From: DAOUMF01 sp034408935
GTDB taxonomy: Bacteria; Chloroflexota; Dehalococcoidia; SM23-28-2; RBG-16-64-32
Length of the DNA: 48,034 nt
Direction of reading: 5' to 3'
NCBI GenBank assembly: GCA_034408935.1
Contig: DAOUMV010000002.1
Location: 1-48,034 of the forward strand
A program made the translations under genes and the position numbers. Shown in pieces: positions 17,333-26,715 of the stretch. The notes under the pieces are model-generated. The model was not told the DNA's origin. It saw only the letters and a program-made list of their open reading frames with translations, and ran no database searches. Every line of letters starts with the position of its first letter. Position 1 is the first letter of the stretch.

Positions 17333-17818
17333 ATGGTACGCGTAAGAACAGGGATGACAGCGAAACCGGCTAGATGCACCGGCCCGAAAGAGAGAGGCCA
17401 GTCCATGGTGGAGTTCGCCCTGGTGCTGCCCCTCTTCCTCGTCGTCATGTTCATCATCGCCGACTTCGGCGTCGGCTTCAGCCGCTGGCTCGTCCTCACG
17501 AACTCCACCCGCGAGGGTGCCCGTGAGGGCACCGTCGGCACCCCCGTGGCGGAGATCCAGGCGCGCACGGCCGCCACCTCCAACGGCCTCCTGGACCCGG
17601 GTGACGTCGTCGTGACCTATGAGGACTTCGACGGCGACGGCGTGGGCCAAGGCGATGCCGTGGCCGTCAGCGCCGACTACGAATACAACCTGATCACGCC
17701 GCTGGGCAGGTTGCTGGACCTGGCCTTTGGCAGCATCACGCTCAGCTCGTGCACTGACATGCGTCTGGAGCTCGAGCCGGAGAGCGCTAGTTCAGGAGGC
17801 AGCGGGTGCGACGGATAG
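17333..17818 (+). CDS. tadE: TadE-like pseudopilin
   Basis: A 161-residue protein from the ATG at 17333, with GGAGAGG upstream. After a basic leader comes GQSMVEFALVLPLFLVVMF, a pseudopilin-like processing site with Glu at +5 followed by a membrane helix. The extracytoplasmic part is rich in Asp and Gly (EDFDGDGVGQGD). TadE proteins are minor pilins needed for Flp pilus assembly. The gene overlaps the next by 13 bases, which indicates coupling. It lies 79 bases after the Flp gene. Confidence 0.85.
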   Translation: MVRVRTGMTAKPARCTGPKERGQSMVEFALVLPLFLVVMFIIADFGVGFSRWLVLTNSTREGAREGTVGTPVAEIQARTAATSNGLLDPGDVVVTYEDFDGDGVGQGDAVAVSADYEYNLITPLGRLLDLAFGSITLSSCTDMRLELEPESASSGGSGCDG

Positions 17819-19041
17819 TGACCGGGCGAGGCCGGGAGAGGGGCCAGATACTCATCTTGGCAGTCATGCTCCTAGTGCTGCTCCTCGGCTTTGGCGCCAT
17901 CGTGGTGGACGTGGGCTTCTACCTGCACCGCCGCGAACGCGTCCAGCACATAACCGACGCCGCCGCCCTGGCCGGCGCCCAGGAGCTCCCCGAGGATACC
18001 GCCCTGGCCGAGACCATCGCCCGCGAATGGGCCGACCGCAACGGCCTCGACGGAAGCAGCATCGACATCAGCTTCGAGTGCCGGGCCGACAACCCCCTCC
18101 ACTGCAAGCCCTCAGACTACGACACGATAATCGTCGAGGGCTCCCTGAGGGCTCCGGTGACGCTGATGCCGGTCCTGCGCCTACTGGGCGGCAGCAGCGA
18201 TAGCTGCTGGCTCAACGAGGGCTGCGACGTGGCCGGGACGGCCGCCGCCTGCCGCGGCGAGTGCACCACCGCCGTCACCCCTGTGGACGCCGTTCTCGTC
18301 CTGGACCGGACCATTAGCATGAGCGACGGCGATATGGACAAGGCCAAAGAAGGCGCCCGCGCAATGCTGGAGCAGCTCAACCCGGAGCTGCAGAGCGTGG
18401 GGCTGGGCGTCCTGCCGCCAAGCATCTCCCAGTCATTGTCGGATGAGGTTCGGGTTTGGATCGATGGCAGGTGGAGATGGGTTCCCGAAGCCTGCTGGCC
18501 GGACACAAGCGAACCCTGGTCACTCAACGACCATTGGCTGGTGGTTAACCTCAGCGATGACTACAAGCCCGCCGTCGACGAGCCGCTAGATCCCTGGAGT
18601 CGACTGGTACGCGTCCTCGACTGCCTGCAGTCGGGCGGATGGACTAACATCGCCTACCCCATACAAATCGCCCGCGAGCACCTTCTATTCTCAAGCGAGG
18701 CGCGTGATGACGCGCAGAAGGCGATAGTCCTCCTCTCGGACGGTGCTCCCAACCGGCCCAGTGGCCAAAACCCCTGCGAACTGGCCAACGCCGAGGCCAC
18801 GGCCGCCAAGGACGCAGGCATCGAAATCTACGTAATCGGCTACGGGGTGAATGACCCCGGCCCGGGCCAAGAATGCGAGCAGGACACAGGGACCTGGAGT
18901 GACAGCGACTCAGAAGATCTGGTCTACGCCATGGCCACCGACGAGGACCACGTGTTCATCGAGCCCGAAGGCTCGGACCTGACGGACGTATTCGAAGAGA
19001 TCGGCAGGCGGCTGGCCGCGGGATCGCGGCTGGTGGAGTAA
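17806..19041 (+). CDS. tadG: TadG-like protein with von Willebrand A domain
   Basis: A 411-residue protein starting with GTG inside the tadE end. The N-terminal GQILILAVMLLVLLLGFGAI segment is the TadG membrane anchor, followed by 'DAAALAGAQELP', the typical TadG/TadE-like segment. A vWA domain (about 160-405) has DRTISMS at the MIDAS position, where the family consensus is DxSxS; Thr replaces the first Ser and may still bind metal. 'VLLSDGAPN' supplies the later MIDAS Asp. Multiple Cys pairs suggest an extracellular disulphide-bonded domain. It probably acts as a surface component or adhesin of the Tad apparatus. Confidence 0.85.
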   Translation: MRRIVTGRGRERGQILILAVMLLVLLLGFGAIVVDVGFYLHRRERVQHITDAAALAGAQELPEDTALAETIAREWADRNGLDGSSIDISFECRADNPLHCKPSDYDTIIVEGSLRAPVTLMPVLRLLGGSSDSCWLNEGCDVAGTAAACRGECTTAVTPVDAVLVLDRTISMSDGDMDKAKEGARAMLEQLNPELQSVGLGVLPPSISQSLSDEVRVWIDGRWRWVPEACWPDTSEPWSLNDHWLVVNLSDDYKPAVDEPLDPWSRLVRVLDCLQSGGWTNIAYPIQIAREHLLFSSEARDDAQKAIVLLSDGAPNRPSGQNPCELANAEATAAKDAGIEIYVIGYGVNDPGPGQECEQDTGTWSDSDSEDLVYAMATDEDHVFIEPEGSDLTDVFEEIGRRLAAGSRLVE

Positions 19042-19149
19042 ACCATGATGGCAGGCAAGGAGAGGAATCCAAACAGCTGCGCCTCCGAGGCGCACACCGA
19101 ATTCGAAATCAACCCCTGTGGAACAAGCAACCAAGGGAGGTAGATCGAA

Positions 19150-20016
19150 ATGGCTGGTCAGACCATTACGAAGCCGCGAGGAGACAAGACGCAGCGGTAC
19201 GTGCTGTACCTGGGCGTGCTCCTGGCCGCCGTCGCCGCCATCATCGCCTTCGTGGCGGTCAGAAGCGCTGACGACAGCGGCACCACCAGCGGCGGCACTG
19301 TGCCCGTGGTAGTGGCGAAGGACGCGATCCCCGCTCAGACCCGCATCACCAACGACCACCTCAAGGTGAAGTTCGTCTCCGCGGAGGAGGCCAACGCGGA
19401 CGCCTTCTCGAGCCGCAGCCAACTGGTTGACCGTGTCGTGACGGAGGACGTGAAGGCGGGCGCTGCGATACTGCCATCTGCGGTCAGCGACGCCGCGGGC
19501 GACGGCCTCGCCTTCAAGGTGGACCCCGGCATGCGCGGGGTCTCCGTGGAGGTGCAGGAAGTGGTGATCGCCGGCGGCAACATCAAGCCCGGAGACAAGG
19601 TGGACGTTGTCGGCGTATTCGAGGTGGGCAGCGTGGAGGCTGCCAACCATCTCCTCGCCCAGCTCGGGACGGCCTACACGGTAGCGGACCCCCAACTGGC
19701 CCCCACCGACGCTGAGGAACCCGTCACCTTGAACAGCTACGTGCTCACGGTCACCCTGCTGCAGAACACCAAGGTACTGGGCCTGGCCCAAACGCTCACG
19801 CCGACAACGGCAGGCGGCACTCTCGCCGAAGAGGTGGATGAGGCCGACGCCGAGCCTCAGGCCGGCACAGCAACCCTCCAGGTCGATCCCGCCCAGGCGC
19901 AGATGCTCACCACGGCCGACGAGTACGGCATCCTGCGCATGGACGCTCGCGCCGTGGGCGACGGGGCCGCCGTTGAGGTTCAGCCCACCCTGATCGTCGT
20001 GGACCGAGCGCGGTAG
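19150..20016 (+). CDS. cpaB: CpaB/RcpC family pilus assembly protein
   Basis: A 288-residue protein with GGGAGG before the ATG. One N-terminal transmembrane helix (about 18-37, YVLYLGVLLAAVAAIIAFVA) is followed by an SAF-like domain ('VVVAKDAIPAQTRITNDHL', 'VTEDVKAGAAIL'). A CpaB core follows (GMRGVSVEVQEVVIAGGNIKPGDKVDVVG in pieces). CpaB/RcpC proteins sit on the outer face of the membrane and help Tad pilus biogenesis. In diderms they work with the secretin CpaC; no secretin is found here, in keeping with a single-membrane envelope. Confidence 0.88.
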   Translation: MAGQTITKPRGDKTQRYVLYLGVLLAAVAAIIAFVAVRSADDSGTTSGGTVPVVVAKDAIPAQTRITNDHLKVKFVSAEEANADAFSSRSQLVDRVVTEDVKAGAAILPSAVSDAAGDGLAFKVDPGMRGVSVEVQEVVIAGGNIKPGDKVDVVGVFEVGSVEAANHLLAQLGTAYTVADPQLAPTDAEEPVTLNSYVLTVTLLQNTKVLGLAQTLTPTTAGGTLAEEVDEADAEPQAGTATLQVDPAQAQMLTTADEYGILRMDARAVGDGAAVEVQPTLIVVDRAR

Positions 20017-20054
20017 GAGTGGCCGCGAGGACGGAGTAGAGGGAGGCACCTCAA

Positions 20055-21275
20055 ATGGCAGGCAATTCACGCATCCTGGTGGTGGACCAGGACTTTGAGA
20101 CAAGGGCGGAACTACAGAAGGGGCTCGTTCGCGCCTCGTTCATCGTCGTAGGGGGTGTGGGCTATGGAGCGGAGGCCCTGTCCCTGGCGGACGAGCTCAA
20201 GCCCAACGTTGTGCTGGTAGGGATCGAAGACCCACCCGCCCGGGCCCTTCAGACCATCGAGTCGCTGAGCGAACTGCTGCCGGATTCGCCCATCGTGGCC
20301 TACTCGTCGCAGAGCGATGCGGAGTCGGCACGGCGGGCGGTGGTGGCCGGGGCCCGCGACTACCTGACGAAACCGCTTAAGACAGACGACGTGATCAAGG
20401 CGGTGCAGACCGCTCTTTCCCAGCAGGAACGCCGGCGCGCCCTGGCCTCCGGCGACCCGGTCGCCGGTCCAAGAAGCGCGGGCATGGTGATCACCATCTT
20501 CGGAGCCAAGGGTGGCATCGGCAAGACGACAATGGCCACCAACCTTGCCGCAGCCTTTATAGCCATCAACGCCGGCAGCGCCGTCATCGTCGATGTCGAC
20601 ACGATATTCGGCGACGCCGCCATGATGCTGGACATCCCTGTCGAGGCGAGCCTGGTTGACGCCGCCGGCAGGATTGACGAGCTCGACCGTGAGTCGCTGA
20701 CCAACAGCCTCGTGCATCACCCCAGCGGCGTCAGGGTGCTGCCCGCCCCCTTCGAGCCCATCGACTGGCGCAACGTGAGCTCGGAGGCGGTGGACAAGGT
20801 GCTCACGCTGCTGGCCCAGACGCACGACTTCGTCATCGTGGACTGCCCAGCCACGTTCACGGACCTAGTCGCGGTGGCGCTTGACAAGGCCACCGTCGTG
20901 CTGTTGCTGACCAGCCTGGATGTCACCAGCATCAAGGACACAACCACCGCCCTCAAGCTGCTCAGCGGCGGCATGAATAACGACGACAAGATCAAGCTGG
21001 TCATCAACCGCGCCACCAACACCAACTCCATCCAAGAAGAGGACGTGAGCAAGGTGCTCCGGCGCGAGGTGTTCTGGTCTGTCCCGCACGACGAGGGGAT
21101 CTCCACCAGCGTCCAGATGGGCACACCGGTGGTGATAGACCGGCCCCTGTCCGGGATCTCTGAGACGATCCGAGAGATGGCGGCCATGCTGGCCGGCGTG
21201 GAAGCCACGTACAGCGGCAACGGACAGGGCACTGAGGCGGCATCCGGCATACTCACGCGACTGTTCAGGCGCTAG
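20055..21275 (+). CDS. cpaE: TadZ/CpaE: atypical receiver plus ParA/MinD-like ATPase
   Basis: A 406-residue protein. Residues 1-125 form a receiver-like domain (ILVVDQDFETR...). The normal phospho-acceptor position reads VVLVGIEDPP, with Gly where Asp is expected, while the Lys of LTKPL is kept. It is thus a pseudo-receiver, as is usual in TadZ. Residues about 140-400 are a MinD/ParA-type ATPase with an intact deviant Walker A (AKGGIGKTTMATNLA), DVDTIFGDAAMML and 'DFVIVDCPATF'. TadZ proteins mark the pole or assembly site of the Tad machine. The gene lies 38 bases after cpaB and 27 bases before tadA. Confidence 0.9.
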   Translation: MAGNSRILVVDQDFETRAELQKGLVRASFIVVGGVGYGAEALSLADELKPNVVLVGIEDPPARALQTIESLSELLPDSPIVAYSSQSDAESARRAVVAGARDYLTKPLKTDDVIKAVQTALSQQERRRALASGDPVAGPRSAGMVITIFGAKGGIGKTTMATNLAAAFIAINAGSAVIVDVDTIFGDAAMMLDIPVEASLVDAAGRIDELDRESLTNSLVHHPSGVRVLPAPFEPIDWRNVSSEAVDKVLTLLAQTHDFVIVDCPATFTDLVAVALDKATVVLLLTSLDVTSIKDTTTALKLLSGGMNNDDKIKLVINRATNTNSIQEEDVSKVLRREVFWSVPHDEGISTSVQMGTPVVIDRPLSGISETIREMAAMLAGVEATYSGNGQGTEAASGILTRLFRR

Positions 21276-21302
21276 AGAGCGCAAAGGGAAGGGTGAGAAG
21301 TC

Positions 21303-22652
21303 ATGACGACATGGCAGGAGAAGTTCAAGGAGGCCACGATGCCCGCCGCGGGGGACGGTCGGCGCTACCACCAGGACGGCCTCAGCGAGGGCCAGTGGGA
21401 GACGGTGTTCGCAGTCCACCAGCGCCTCATCGAGGACATGGACGCGTCCGCCATCGAGAAGCTGCCTTCGGATGAGGCCCGGGAGGTCGTAGAGAAGGCC
21501 GCCCGCGCCATCATGCGGGAGATCGCCCCCACCGCGCTGGGCGTGGAGCGGGACCTGCTGATCTCTCACGTGGCCGATGAGGTTCTGGGACTGGGACCCA
21601 TCGAAGGGATGGTGTGCGACCCGTCGATATCGGAAATAATGGTGAACGCTGTCGACAACGTCTACTACGAGCGCGACGGCATCCTCTACCTGAGCAACGT
21701 CCGCTTCCGCGACGACAGGCACATCATGCGGATCGCGGAACGCATACTCTCACCGCTCGGCAGGCGCGTCGACGAGTCATCGCCATATGTGGACGCCCGA
21801 CTGGCGGACGGCTCCCGTGTCAACATCATCATCCCACCGGTGGCCCCCAAGAGCCCAACCATCACTATCCGCAAGTTCCGCACCGACAAGTACACCATGG
21901 GTGACCTGATGACCAGTGGTACGCTGACGCCGGAGCTGGCGGAGTTCTTCAACGCCTGCGTTAAGGGCCGTCTCAACACGCTCATCTCCGGCGGCACGGG
22001 CACCGGCAAGACCACTCTCCTCAACGCCGTGTCGGCGTTCATCCCGGCGACGGAGCGGATCGTGACCATCGAGGACCCTACAGAGCTGCGACTTCAGCAG
22101 CCTCACGTGGTCTCCCTCGAGGCACGTCCCCCCAACCTGGAAGGGAAGCACGATGTCACGCAGCGAGACCTGGTGCGAAACTCCCTGCGCATGCGTCCGG
22201 ACCGGATCATCGTGGGTGAGGTCCGCGGCGGCGAGGCGTTCGACATGATGCAGGCCATGAACACCGGCCACGAGGGCTCACTCACTACCGTGCACGCCAA
22301 CTCGCCCCGCGACGCCCTGATGCGGGTGGAGAACATGCTCCTCATGGCAGGGTTCGAGCTTCCTGTGCGGGCGATCCGCGAGCAGATGGCGTCCGCATTC
22401 CACATCATCATCCACCTGGCCCGGTTCGTGGACGGCGCTCGCAAGGTTGTGGGCGTCAGCGAACTCACGGGCCTCGAGGGCCAAGTGGTAACGATGCAGG
22501 ACCTGTTCCGCTTCCACCACGAGGGGATCGATGCCGACGGCCGCGTGCTGGGGCAGGTGCTGCCCACCGGCATACAGCCGCGGTTCTTGGATCGACTGAC
22601 GACGATGGGGGTGTCCTTCCCCAGCGACATGTTCGCGCCGGTAAGGGGGTAG
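21303..22652 (+). CDS. tadA: Tad secretion ATPase TadA/CpaF
   Basis: A 449-residue hexameric type II/IV secretion ATPase that powers pilus assembly at the cytoplasmic membrane face. It has an N-terminal domain (about 60-215; 'LGLGPIEGMVCDPSISEIMV', 'DARLADGSRVNIIIPP') and a Walker A box (LISGGTGTGKTTLLNAV). An Asp/Glu box (RIVTIEDPTELRL), Walker B (RIIVGEVRGGEAFDMMQAM) and a His box (GHEGSLTTVHANSPRDAL) follow. All catalytic motifs are intact and the length is typical. Four bases separate it from tadB. Confidence 0.95.
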   Translation: MTTWQEKFKEATMPAAGDGRRYHQDGLSEGQWETVFAVHQRLIEDMDASAIEKLPSDEAREVVEKAARAIMREIAPTALGVERDLLISHVADEVLGLGPIEGMVCDPSISEIMVNAVDNVYYERDGILYLSNVRFRDDRHIMRIAERILSPLGRRVDESSPYVDARLADGSRVNIIIPPVAPKSPTITIRKFRTDKYTMGDLMTSGTLTPELAEFFNACVKGRLNTLISGGTGTGKTTLLNAVSAFIPATERIVTIEDPTELRLQQPHVVSLEARPPNLEGKHDVTQRDLVRNSLRMRPDRIIVGEVRGGEAFDMMQAMNTGHEGSLTTVHANSPRDALMRVENMLLMAGFELPVRAIREQMASAFHIIIHLARFVDGARKVVGVSELTGLEGQVVTMQDLFRFHHEGIDADGRVLGQVLPTGIQPRFLDRLTTMGVSFPSDMFAPVRG

Positions 22653-22655
22653 ACT

Positions 22656-23594
22656 ATGGGACTAGCACTTGGAGCATCTGCTGCCGCCTTCGTCGGCGTG
22701 CTTCTGATAGTGATAGGGTTCTTTCAGGCACGGGGAAGTAAGTCGCGGGCGCTGCGCCGCCTGGAGATGCTGGAGGCGTACTCCGCGCCGCGGATGGAGC
22801 GTGGCGTCCCCCTGGCGCTACCTGCGCAGGGAAGCGCCTGGGCTGAGCGGACGCGCGTGCAACTGGAGCGGGCCGGGCTGGCCCTCAAGCTGCACGAATA
22901 CATCGCCCTGCGGGTGCTGGTAGGCCTAGCGACGTTTGCCGTCGTCCTCCTGTTGGGCGGGGGCACCCCACTGGCGATTCTGTTCGGCATACCGGCCGGA
23001 GCCGTGGGATTCATGCTGCCTGCCTTCTACGTGCGCGTGCTCATCGGCCGCCAGTTGCGGAAGTTTAACAGCCAACTGGAGGGGATGCTCACCATGGTGT
23101 CCAGCTCCCTGCGGGCCGGCTTTGGCCTCATGCAGGCGCTTGACCTGGCCGCGGAGCAGCTCCAACCGCCGATGTCCACAGAGCTACATCGTCTCCAGCG
23201 CGACACCCGGATGGGGGCTTCCATCGAGGAGGCCCTGGAGAACCTGCGTGAGCGCGTCGGGAGCTACGACCTGGACGTCATCGTCACCGCCATCCTCATC
23301 CAGCGCTCCGTGGGCTCCAACCTCTCTGAGGTACTGGAGAAGGTCGCCCATACCATACGTGAGCGGGTCCGCATAAAGGGCGAGATCAACACGCTGACGG
23401 CGCAGAAGAGGCTATCTGGCTGGATCGTCGGCCTGATGCCTGCGGGGTTCGTGCTCCTGATGCTAGCCATCAACTTCGATTACATGTCGCTCCTGTTCAC
23501 CGATCCGCTGGGCCGCCTCCTGCTCGTCCTGGCGGTCGGCCTGGATATCATTGGCCTCCTATTGATCAGGCGCATCGTTAGCGTGGATATCTAA
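22656..23594 (+). CDS. tadB: Tad inner-membrane platform protein TadB
   Basis: A 312-residue type II secretion F-domain membrane protein. It has hydrophobic segments near 1-25, 85-125 and 255-310, and a cytoplasmic helical F domain between ('NSQLEGMLTMVSSSLRAGFG', 'QALDLAAEQLQPP', 'VGSYDLDVIVTAILIQRSVG', 'GNLSE'-like 'SNLSEVLEKVAHTIRER'). TadB and TadC together form the membrane platform on which TadA drives pilin extraction. It starts 4 bases after tadA. Confidence 0.92.
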   Translation: MGLALGASAAAFVGVLLIVIGFFQARGSKSRALRRLEMLEAYSAPRMERGVPLALPAQGSAWAERTRVQLERAGLALKLHEYIALRVLVGLATFAVVLLLGGGTPLAILFGIPAGAVGFMLPAFYVRVLIGRQLRKFNSQLEGMLTMVSSSLRAGFGLMQALDLAAEQLQPPMSTELHRLQRDTRMGASIEEALENLRERVGSYDLDVIVTAILIQRSVGSNLSEVLEKVAHTIRERVRIKGEINTLTAQKRLSGWIVGLMPAGFVLLMLAINFDYMSLLFTDPLGRLLLVLAVGLDIIGLLLIRRIVSVDI

Positions 23595-23605
23595 GGGGTG
23601 GAGCT

Positions 23606-24526
23606 ATGACACTGGCACTAGCAACGATAGCAGCCCTCAGCGCCTTCCTGGGCGTCCTGATGATCACGATGGCCGTGGGAGGCCAACGTCGGGAGAGTCC
23701 TGTGCGCGCGCGGGTGCGGAATCTGGCCGCGCACCTCCCGGAAGAGGAGACCACAGACCTCACGGCCCCGTTCTCCCAGCGGGTCATGTGGCCGATCTTC
23801 GCCGGTCTCGGCAACGGCTTCGCCAAGGTGCTGCCCACCACGTTTGTGTCCCGCATCCGCTACCTGCTGACGCTGGCGGGAGAGCCGCTCTCTGTCAGTG
23901 GCTTCCTGATCGTCATGGTCCTCACAGCCGTGGCCCTGCCGGCGCTGTTCCTTGCCCTGCTGTTGTTGGCTGAGGCCAGCTTCGGCAGCCTCCAGCTTCT
24001 GGGCCTCTTCACCCTCATCTTCATGGGTTTCTATCTGCCCTACTTCTGGCTGAGCAGACGGGTAAGGCGCCGTCAAGACGAGATCCTCAAGAGCCTCCCC
24101 AACGCCCTTGACCTCGTTACCACCTGCGTTGAGGCCGGGCTAGGCCTGGACTCCGCCTTCGCCAAGGTGGCGGAGCGGCTACCAGGCCCCTTCGGCGACG
24201 AACTGGCCCGTTCCCTCCGAGACATGGCGCTGGGCCGCAGCCGCCGCGACGCCCTCCGCGAAGTGGGCGAGCGCACCGGCGTGCCGGACGTCATCACCTT
24301 CGTCAACTCCATCATCCACGCGGAGTTGACCGGCTCCTCTGTGGGAGACGTGCTCAGGGTACAGGCGGACCAGATGCGCACTCGCCGCCGCCAGCGGGTC
24401 GAGCAGATTGCCCAGAGGATACCCATCTGGATGACCTTCCCCTTGGTGGTCTTTCTACTGCCGTCCCTATTCATCGCCATCCTAGGGCCAGCGGCGATCG
24501 AAGTCCTGGACTCACTGGCCCGATAG
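23606..24526 (+). CDS. tadC: Tad inner-membrane platform protein TadC
   Basis: A 306-residue partner of TadB with the same F-domain layout. It has an N-terminal hydrophobic segment, two helices around residues 90-145, a cytoplasmic F domain ('DEILKSLPNALDLVTTCVEA', 'GLGLDSAFAKVAERLPGPFG', 'VPDVITFVNSIIHAE', 'GSSVGDVLRVQADQMRTRRR') and a C-terminal helix. It is the last gene of the Tad operon, 11 bases after tadB, and is followed 27 bases later by a strong intrinsic terminator. Confidence 0.92.
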   Translation: MTLALATIAALSAFLGVLMITMAVGGQRRESPVRARVRNLAAHLPEEETTDLTAPFSQRVMWPIFAGLGNGFAKVLPTTFVSRIRYLLTLAGEPLSVSGFLIVMVLTAVALPALFLALLLLAEASFGSLQLLGLFTLIFMGFYLPYFWLSRRVRRRQDEILKSLPNALDLVTTCVEAGLGLDSAFAKVAERLPGPFGDELARSLRDMALGRSRRDALREVGERTGVPDVITFVNSIIHAELTGSSVGDVLRVQADQMRTRRRQRVEQIAQRIPIWMTFPLVVFLLPSLFIAILGPAAIEVLDSLAR

Positions 24527-24553
24527 GCTAGACATCTCCTCCACTGCCTGCCG

Positions 24554-24590
24554 CGAGAGCCGGCCTGCAATCAGGGCCGGCTCTCGTTTT
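24554..24590 (+). terminator. Rho-independent terminator of the Tad operon
   Basis: A perfect 12-bp stem, cgagagccggcc (24554-24565) with ggccggctctcg (24575-24586), a 9-base loop, then TTTT. It is the clearest terminator in the window. Confidence 0.9.
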
Positions 24591-24618
24591 GCCCTGCCGC
24601 CAGCGCTGAATATATACT
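24589..24618 (+). promoter_or_regulatory. Candidate promoter for the GAPDH gene
   Basis: TTGCCC (24589-24594), an 18-base spacer and TATACT (24613-24618), 39 bases before the ATG at 24657. The -35 box overlaps the end of the upstream terminator. Confidence 0.45.
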
Positions 24619-24656
24619 GACATTAACCCCGGCGAGACGAGACAAGGAGGCAATCC

Positions 24657-25673
24657 ATGGCAGTGAAGGTAGGCATCAACGGGTTCGGTCGGATTGGTCG
24701 CCAGATATTCAAGGCCATCCACGACTTCCACTCGGAAGCCCTGAAGGTCGTGGCGGTCAACGACCTGACAAGCCCTCAGACCAATGCCCACCTCCTCAAG
24801 TACGACAGCACATACGGAGGTTTCCCGGGAGACATCCAGGCCAGCGACGATTCCATCACGGTCGACGGACAGGCGATCAAGGTGCTGGCTGAGCGGGATC
24901 CCGCCCAGCTCCCCTGGAAGGACTTGGGTGTGGAGATCGTCGTCGAGTCGACCGGGCTTTTCACCGCCGCGGACAAGGCTCGTGCCCACATCGACGGCGG
25001 CGGCGCCAAGAGGGTCGTCATCAGCGCCCCCGCCAAGGGAGACGTCTTCACCGTCGTCCTCGGCGTCAACGATTCGATGTACGACCCGGCCAAGCACCAC
25101 ATCATCTCCAATGCCTCCTGCACGACCAACTGCATCGCCCCCGTCGTCAAGGTGCTGCACGATTCCTTTGGCGTGGGCAAGGGCTTCATGACCACCATCC
25201 ATGCCTACACCAACGACCAGGTCATCCTGGACACTGTGCACAAGGATCTGCGCCGGGCCCGCTCGGCCGCGCTCAACATCATCCCCACAACCACAGGCGC
25301 GGCCCGCGCCGTCACCATTGTCATACCTGAGCTAAAGGGGCGCTTGGACGGTATGGCGTTCCGGGTGCCCACCCCCACGGTCTCCGTCTGCGACTTCGTA
25401 GCCACTCTAGACAAGCCCGCCACCGTCGAGGCCGTAAACGAGGCGTTCCGCGCCGCCGCTTCCGAGCCCCTGCGCGGCATTCTCGAGTACTGCGACGAGC
25501 CCCTCGTCTCGACCGACTTCAGAGGCAACCCCGCCAGCTCCATCTTCGATGCGCTGAGCACCATGGTCCTTGATGGCAACCTGGTGAAGGCCGTGTCCTG
25601 GTACGACAACGAGTGGGGCTACGCCTGTCGGACGGGCGACCTGTGTGCTCTCCTGGCCAGCAAGGGGGCCTGA
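24657..25673 (+). CDS. gap: Glyceraldehyde-3-phosphate dehydrogenase
   Basis: A 338-residue glycolytic enzyme that oxidises and phosphorylates glyceraldehyde 3-phosphate with NAD(P). It has an N-terminal Rossmann motif (KVGINGFGRIGRQIFKAI), the catalytic SNASCTTNCIAP with its Cys, and the His-containing TTIHAYTNDQ. The LRRARSAALNIIPTTTGAA phosphate-binding stretch and the C-terminal WYDNEWGY follow. All active-site residues are intact. GGAGG lies 8 bases before the ATG. The next gene starts inside its last codons. Confidence 0.97.
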   Translation: MAVKVGINGFGRIGRQIFKAIHDFHSEALKVVAVNDLTSPQTNAHLLKYDSTYGGFPGDIQASDDSITVDGQAIKVLAERDPAQLPWKDLGVEIVVESTGLFTAADKARAHIDGGGAKRVVISAPAKGDVFTVVLGVNDSMYDPAKHHIISNASCTTNCIAPVVKVLHDSFGVGKGFMTTIHAYTNDQVILDTVHKDLRRARSAALNIIPTTTGAARAVTIVIPELKGRLDGMAFRVPTPTVSVCDFVATLDKPATVEAVNEAFRAAASEPLRGILEYCDEPLVSTDFRGNPASSIFDALSTMVLDGNLVKAVSWYDNEWGYACRTGDLCALLASKGA

Positions 25674-26616
25674 CACGTCGCTGAGCGCCCTGGCCCATCG
25701 CCGGGCTCAGAGCCGGAGAGCCCTCGCGCTGGCCTTGCTGGTTACCGCCACTATCCTCGTGGCGGAGGTGGTGGGCGGCATCCTCACGAACAGCCTGGCC
25801 CTTCTGGCCGACGCTGGTCACATGGCCTCCGACATCGGCGCCCTGGGCGTCGGCCTAGGCGCAGTCTGGCTGGCGTCCCTTCCGCCCAGCCGTCGCCGCA
25901 CTTACGGGTTTCACAGGGCGGAGGTGCTGGCCGCGCTGCTCAACAGCCTCATCCTGATCGCCGTGGCGGGCTACGTCTTCTGGGAGGCGTCGCGTCGCCT
26001 CGGCGATCCGCCGGACGTCCGCAGCGGCCCCATGCTGGCCGTGGCTGTGGTGGGGCTTAGCGCCAACCTGGTGTCCGCCGCCCTTCTCTTCCGCCAGCGG
26101 ACCCAAAGCTTGAACGTCCGCGCGGCCTTCCTGCACGTGGTGGGCGACGCGGCTGCCTCGGTGGGCGTTATCATCGCCGGGATCATCATGCTCACCACCG
26201 GTCAATTCATCGCCGACCCGGCGATGAGCGTGTTCATCGGCGCCCTCATCCTGGCGGGCGGGTTCCGGCTCACCTGGGAGACCACTCAGGTGCTGTTGGA
26301 AGCGACGCCGCCCGGCGTGAGCATCAGGGATATCCAGCGGGCGATGCTGGGCACCTCCGGCGTTCAGGGGATACATGACCTTCACGTCTGGACGGTTACC
26401 TCCGGCTTCATCTCGCTGAGTGCCCACGTGCAGACAGACGACGCGCGGAACCAGCACGACATCCTGGTGGAACTACGGCAACTGCTGGCCCAACGTTTCT
26501 GCATCGAACACGCCACGATCCAACTGGAGACGGGTGCCCTGCACGAGGAACTGGAGACGTGCTGCGGGGTGGACAGTGAGGGGGTCGTCGATCAGCACGC
26601 TACCATTCACGAGTAA
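25645..26616 (+). CDS. CDF-family cation efflux protein (CzcD/ZitB type)
   Basis: A 323-residue cation diffusion facilitator that probably exports Zn2+ or similar ions in exchange for protons. Six membrane helices lie in residues 25-210. The metal site is intact: HMASD in 'LLADAGHMASDIGAL' on helix 2 and HVVGD on helix 5, the HD-HD arrangement of zinc transporters. The cytoplasmic domain (about 215-300) shows 'IHDLHVWTVTSGFISLSAHV'. The GTG start at 25645 overlaps gap by 29 bases; no better start exists before the first helix, although a CTG at 25681 is possible. Coupling to gap is probably only transcriptional. Confidence 0.88.
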   Translation: MLSWPARGPDTSLSALAHRRAQSRRALALALLVTATILVAEVVGGILTNSLALLADAGHMASDIGALGVGLGAVWLASLPPSRRRTYGFHRAEVLAALLNSLILIAVAGYVFWEASRRLGDPPDVRSGPMLAVAVVGLSANLVSAALLFRQRTQSLNVRAAFLHVVGDAAASVGVIIAGIIMLTTGQFIADPAMSVFIGALILAGGFRLTWETTQVLLEATPPGVSIRDIQRAMLGTSGVQGIHDLHVWTVTSGFISLSAHVQTDDARNQHDILVELRQLLAQRFCIEHATIQLETGALHEELETCCGVDSEGVVDQHATIHE

Positions 26617-26715
26617 GATCGGGGCCGTCCGGAGGCAGGCGTTAGCGGCGCCGGCGCCGCCTGCCCGATTCCTTGACGCCCTCAGCGACGAACCGATACA
26701 ATCCTTTCCGTAACT

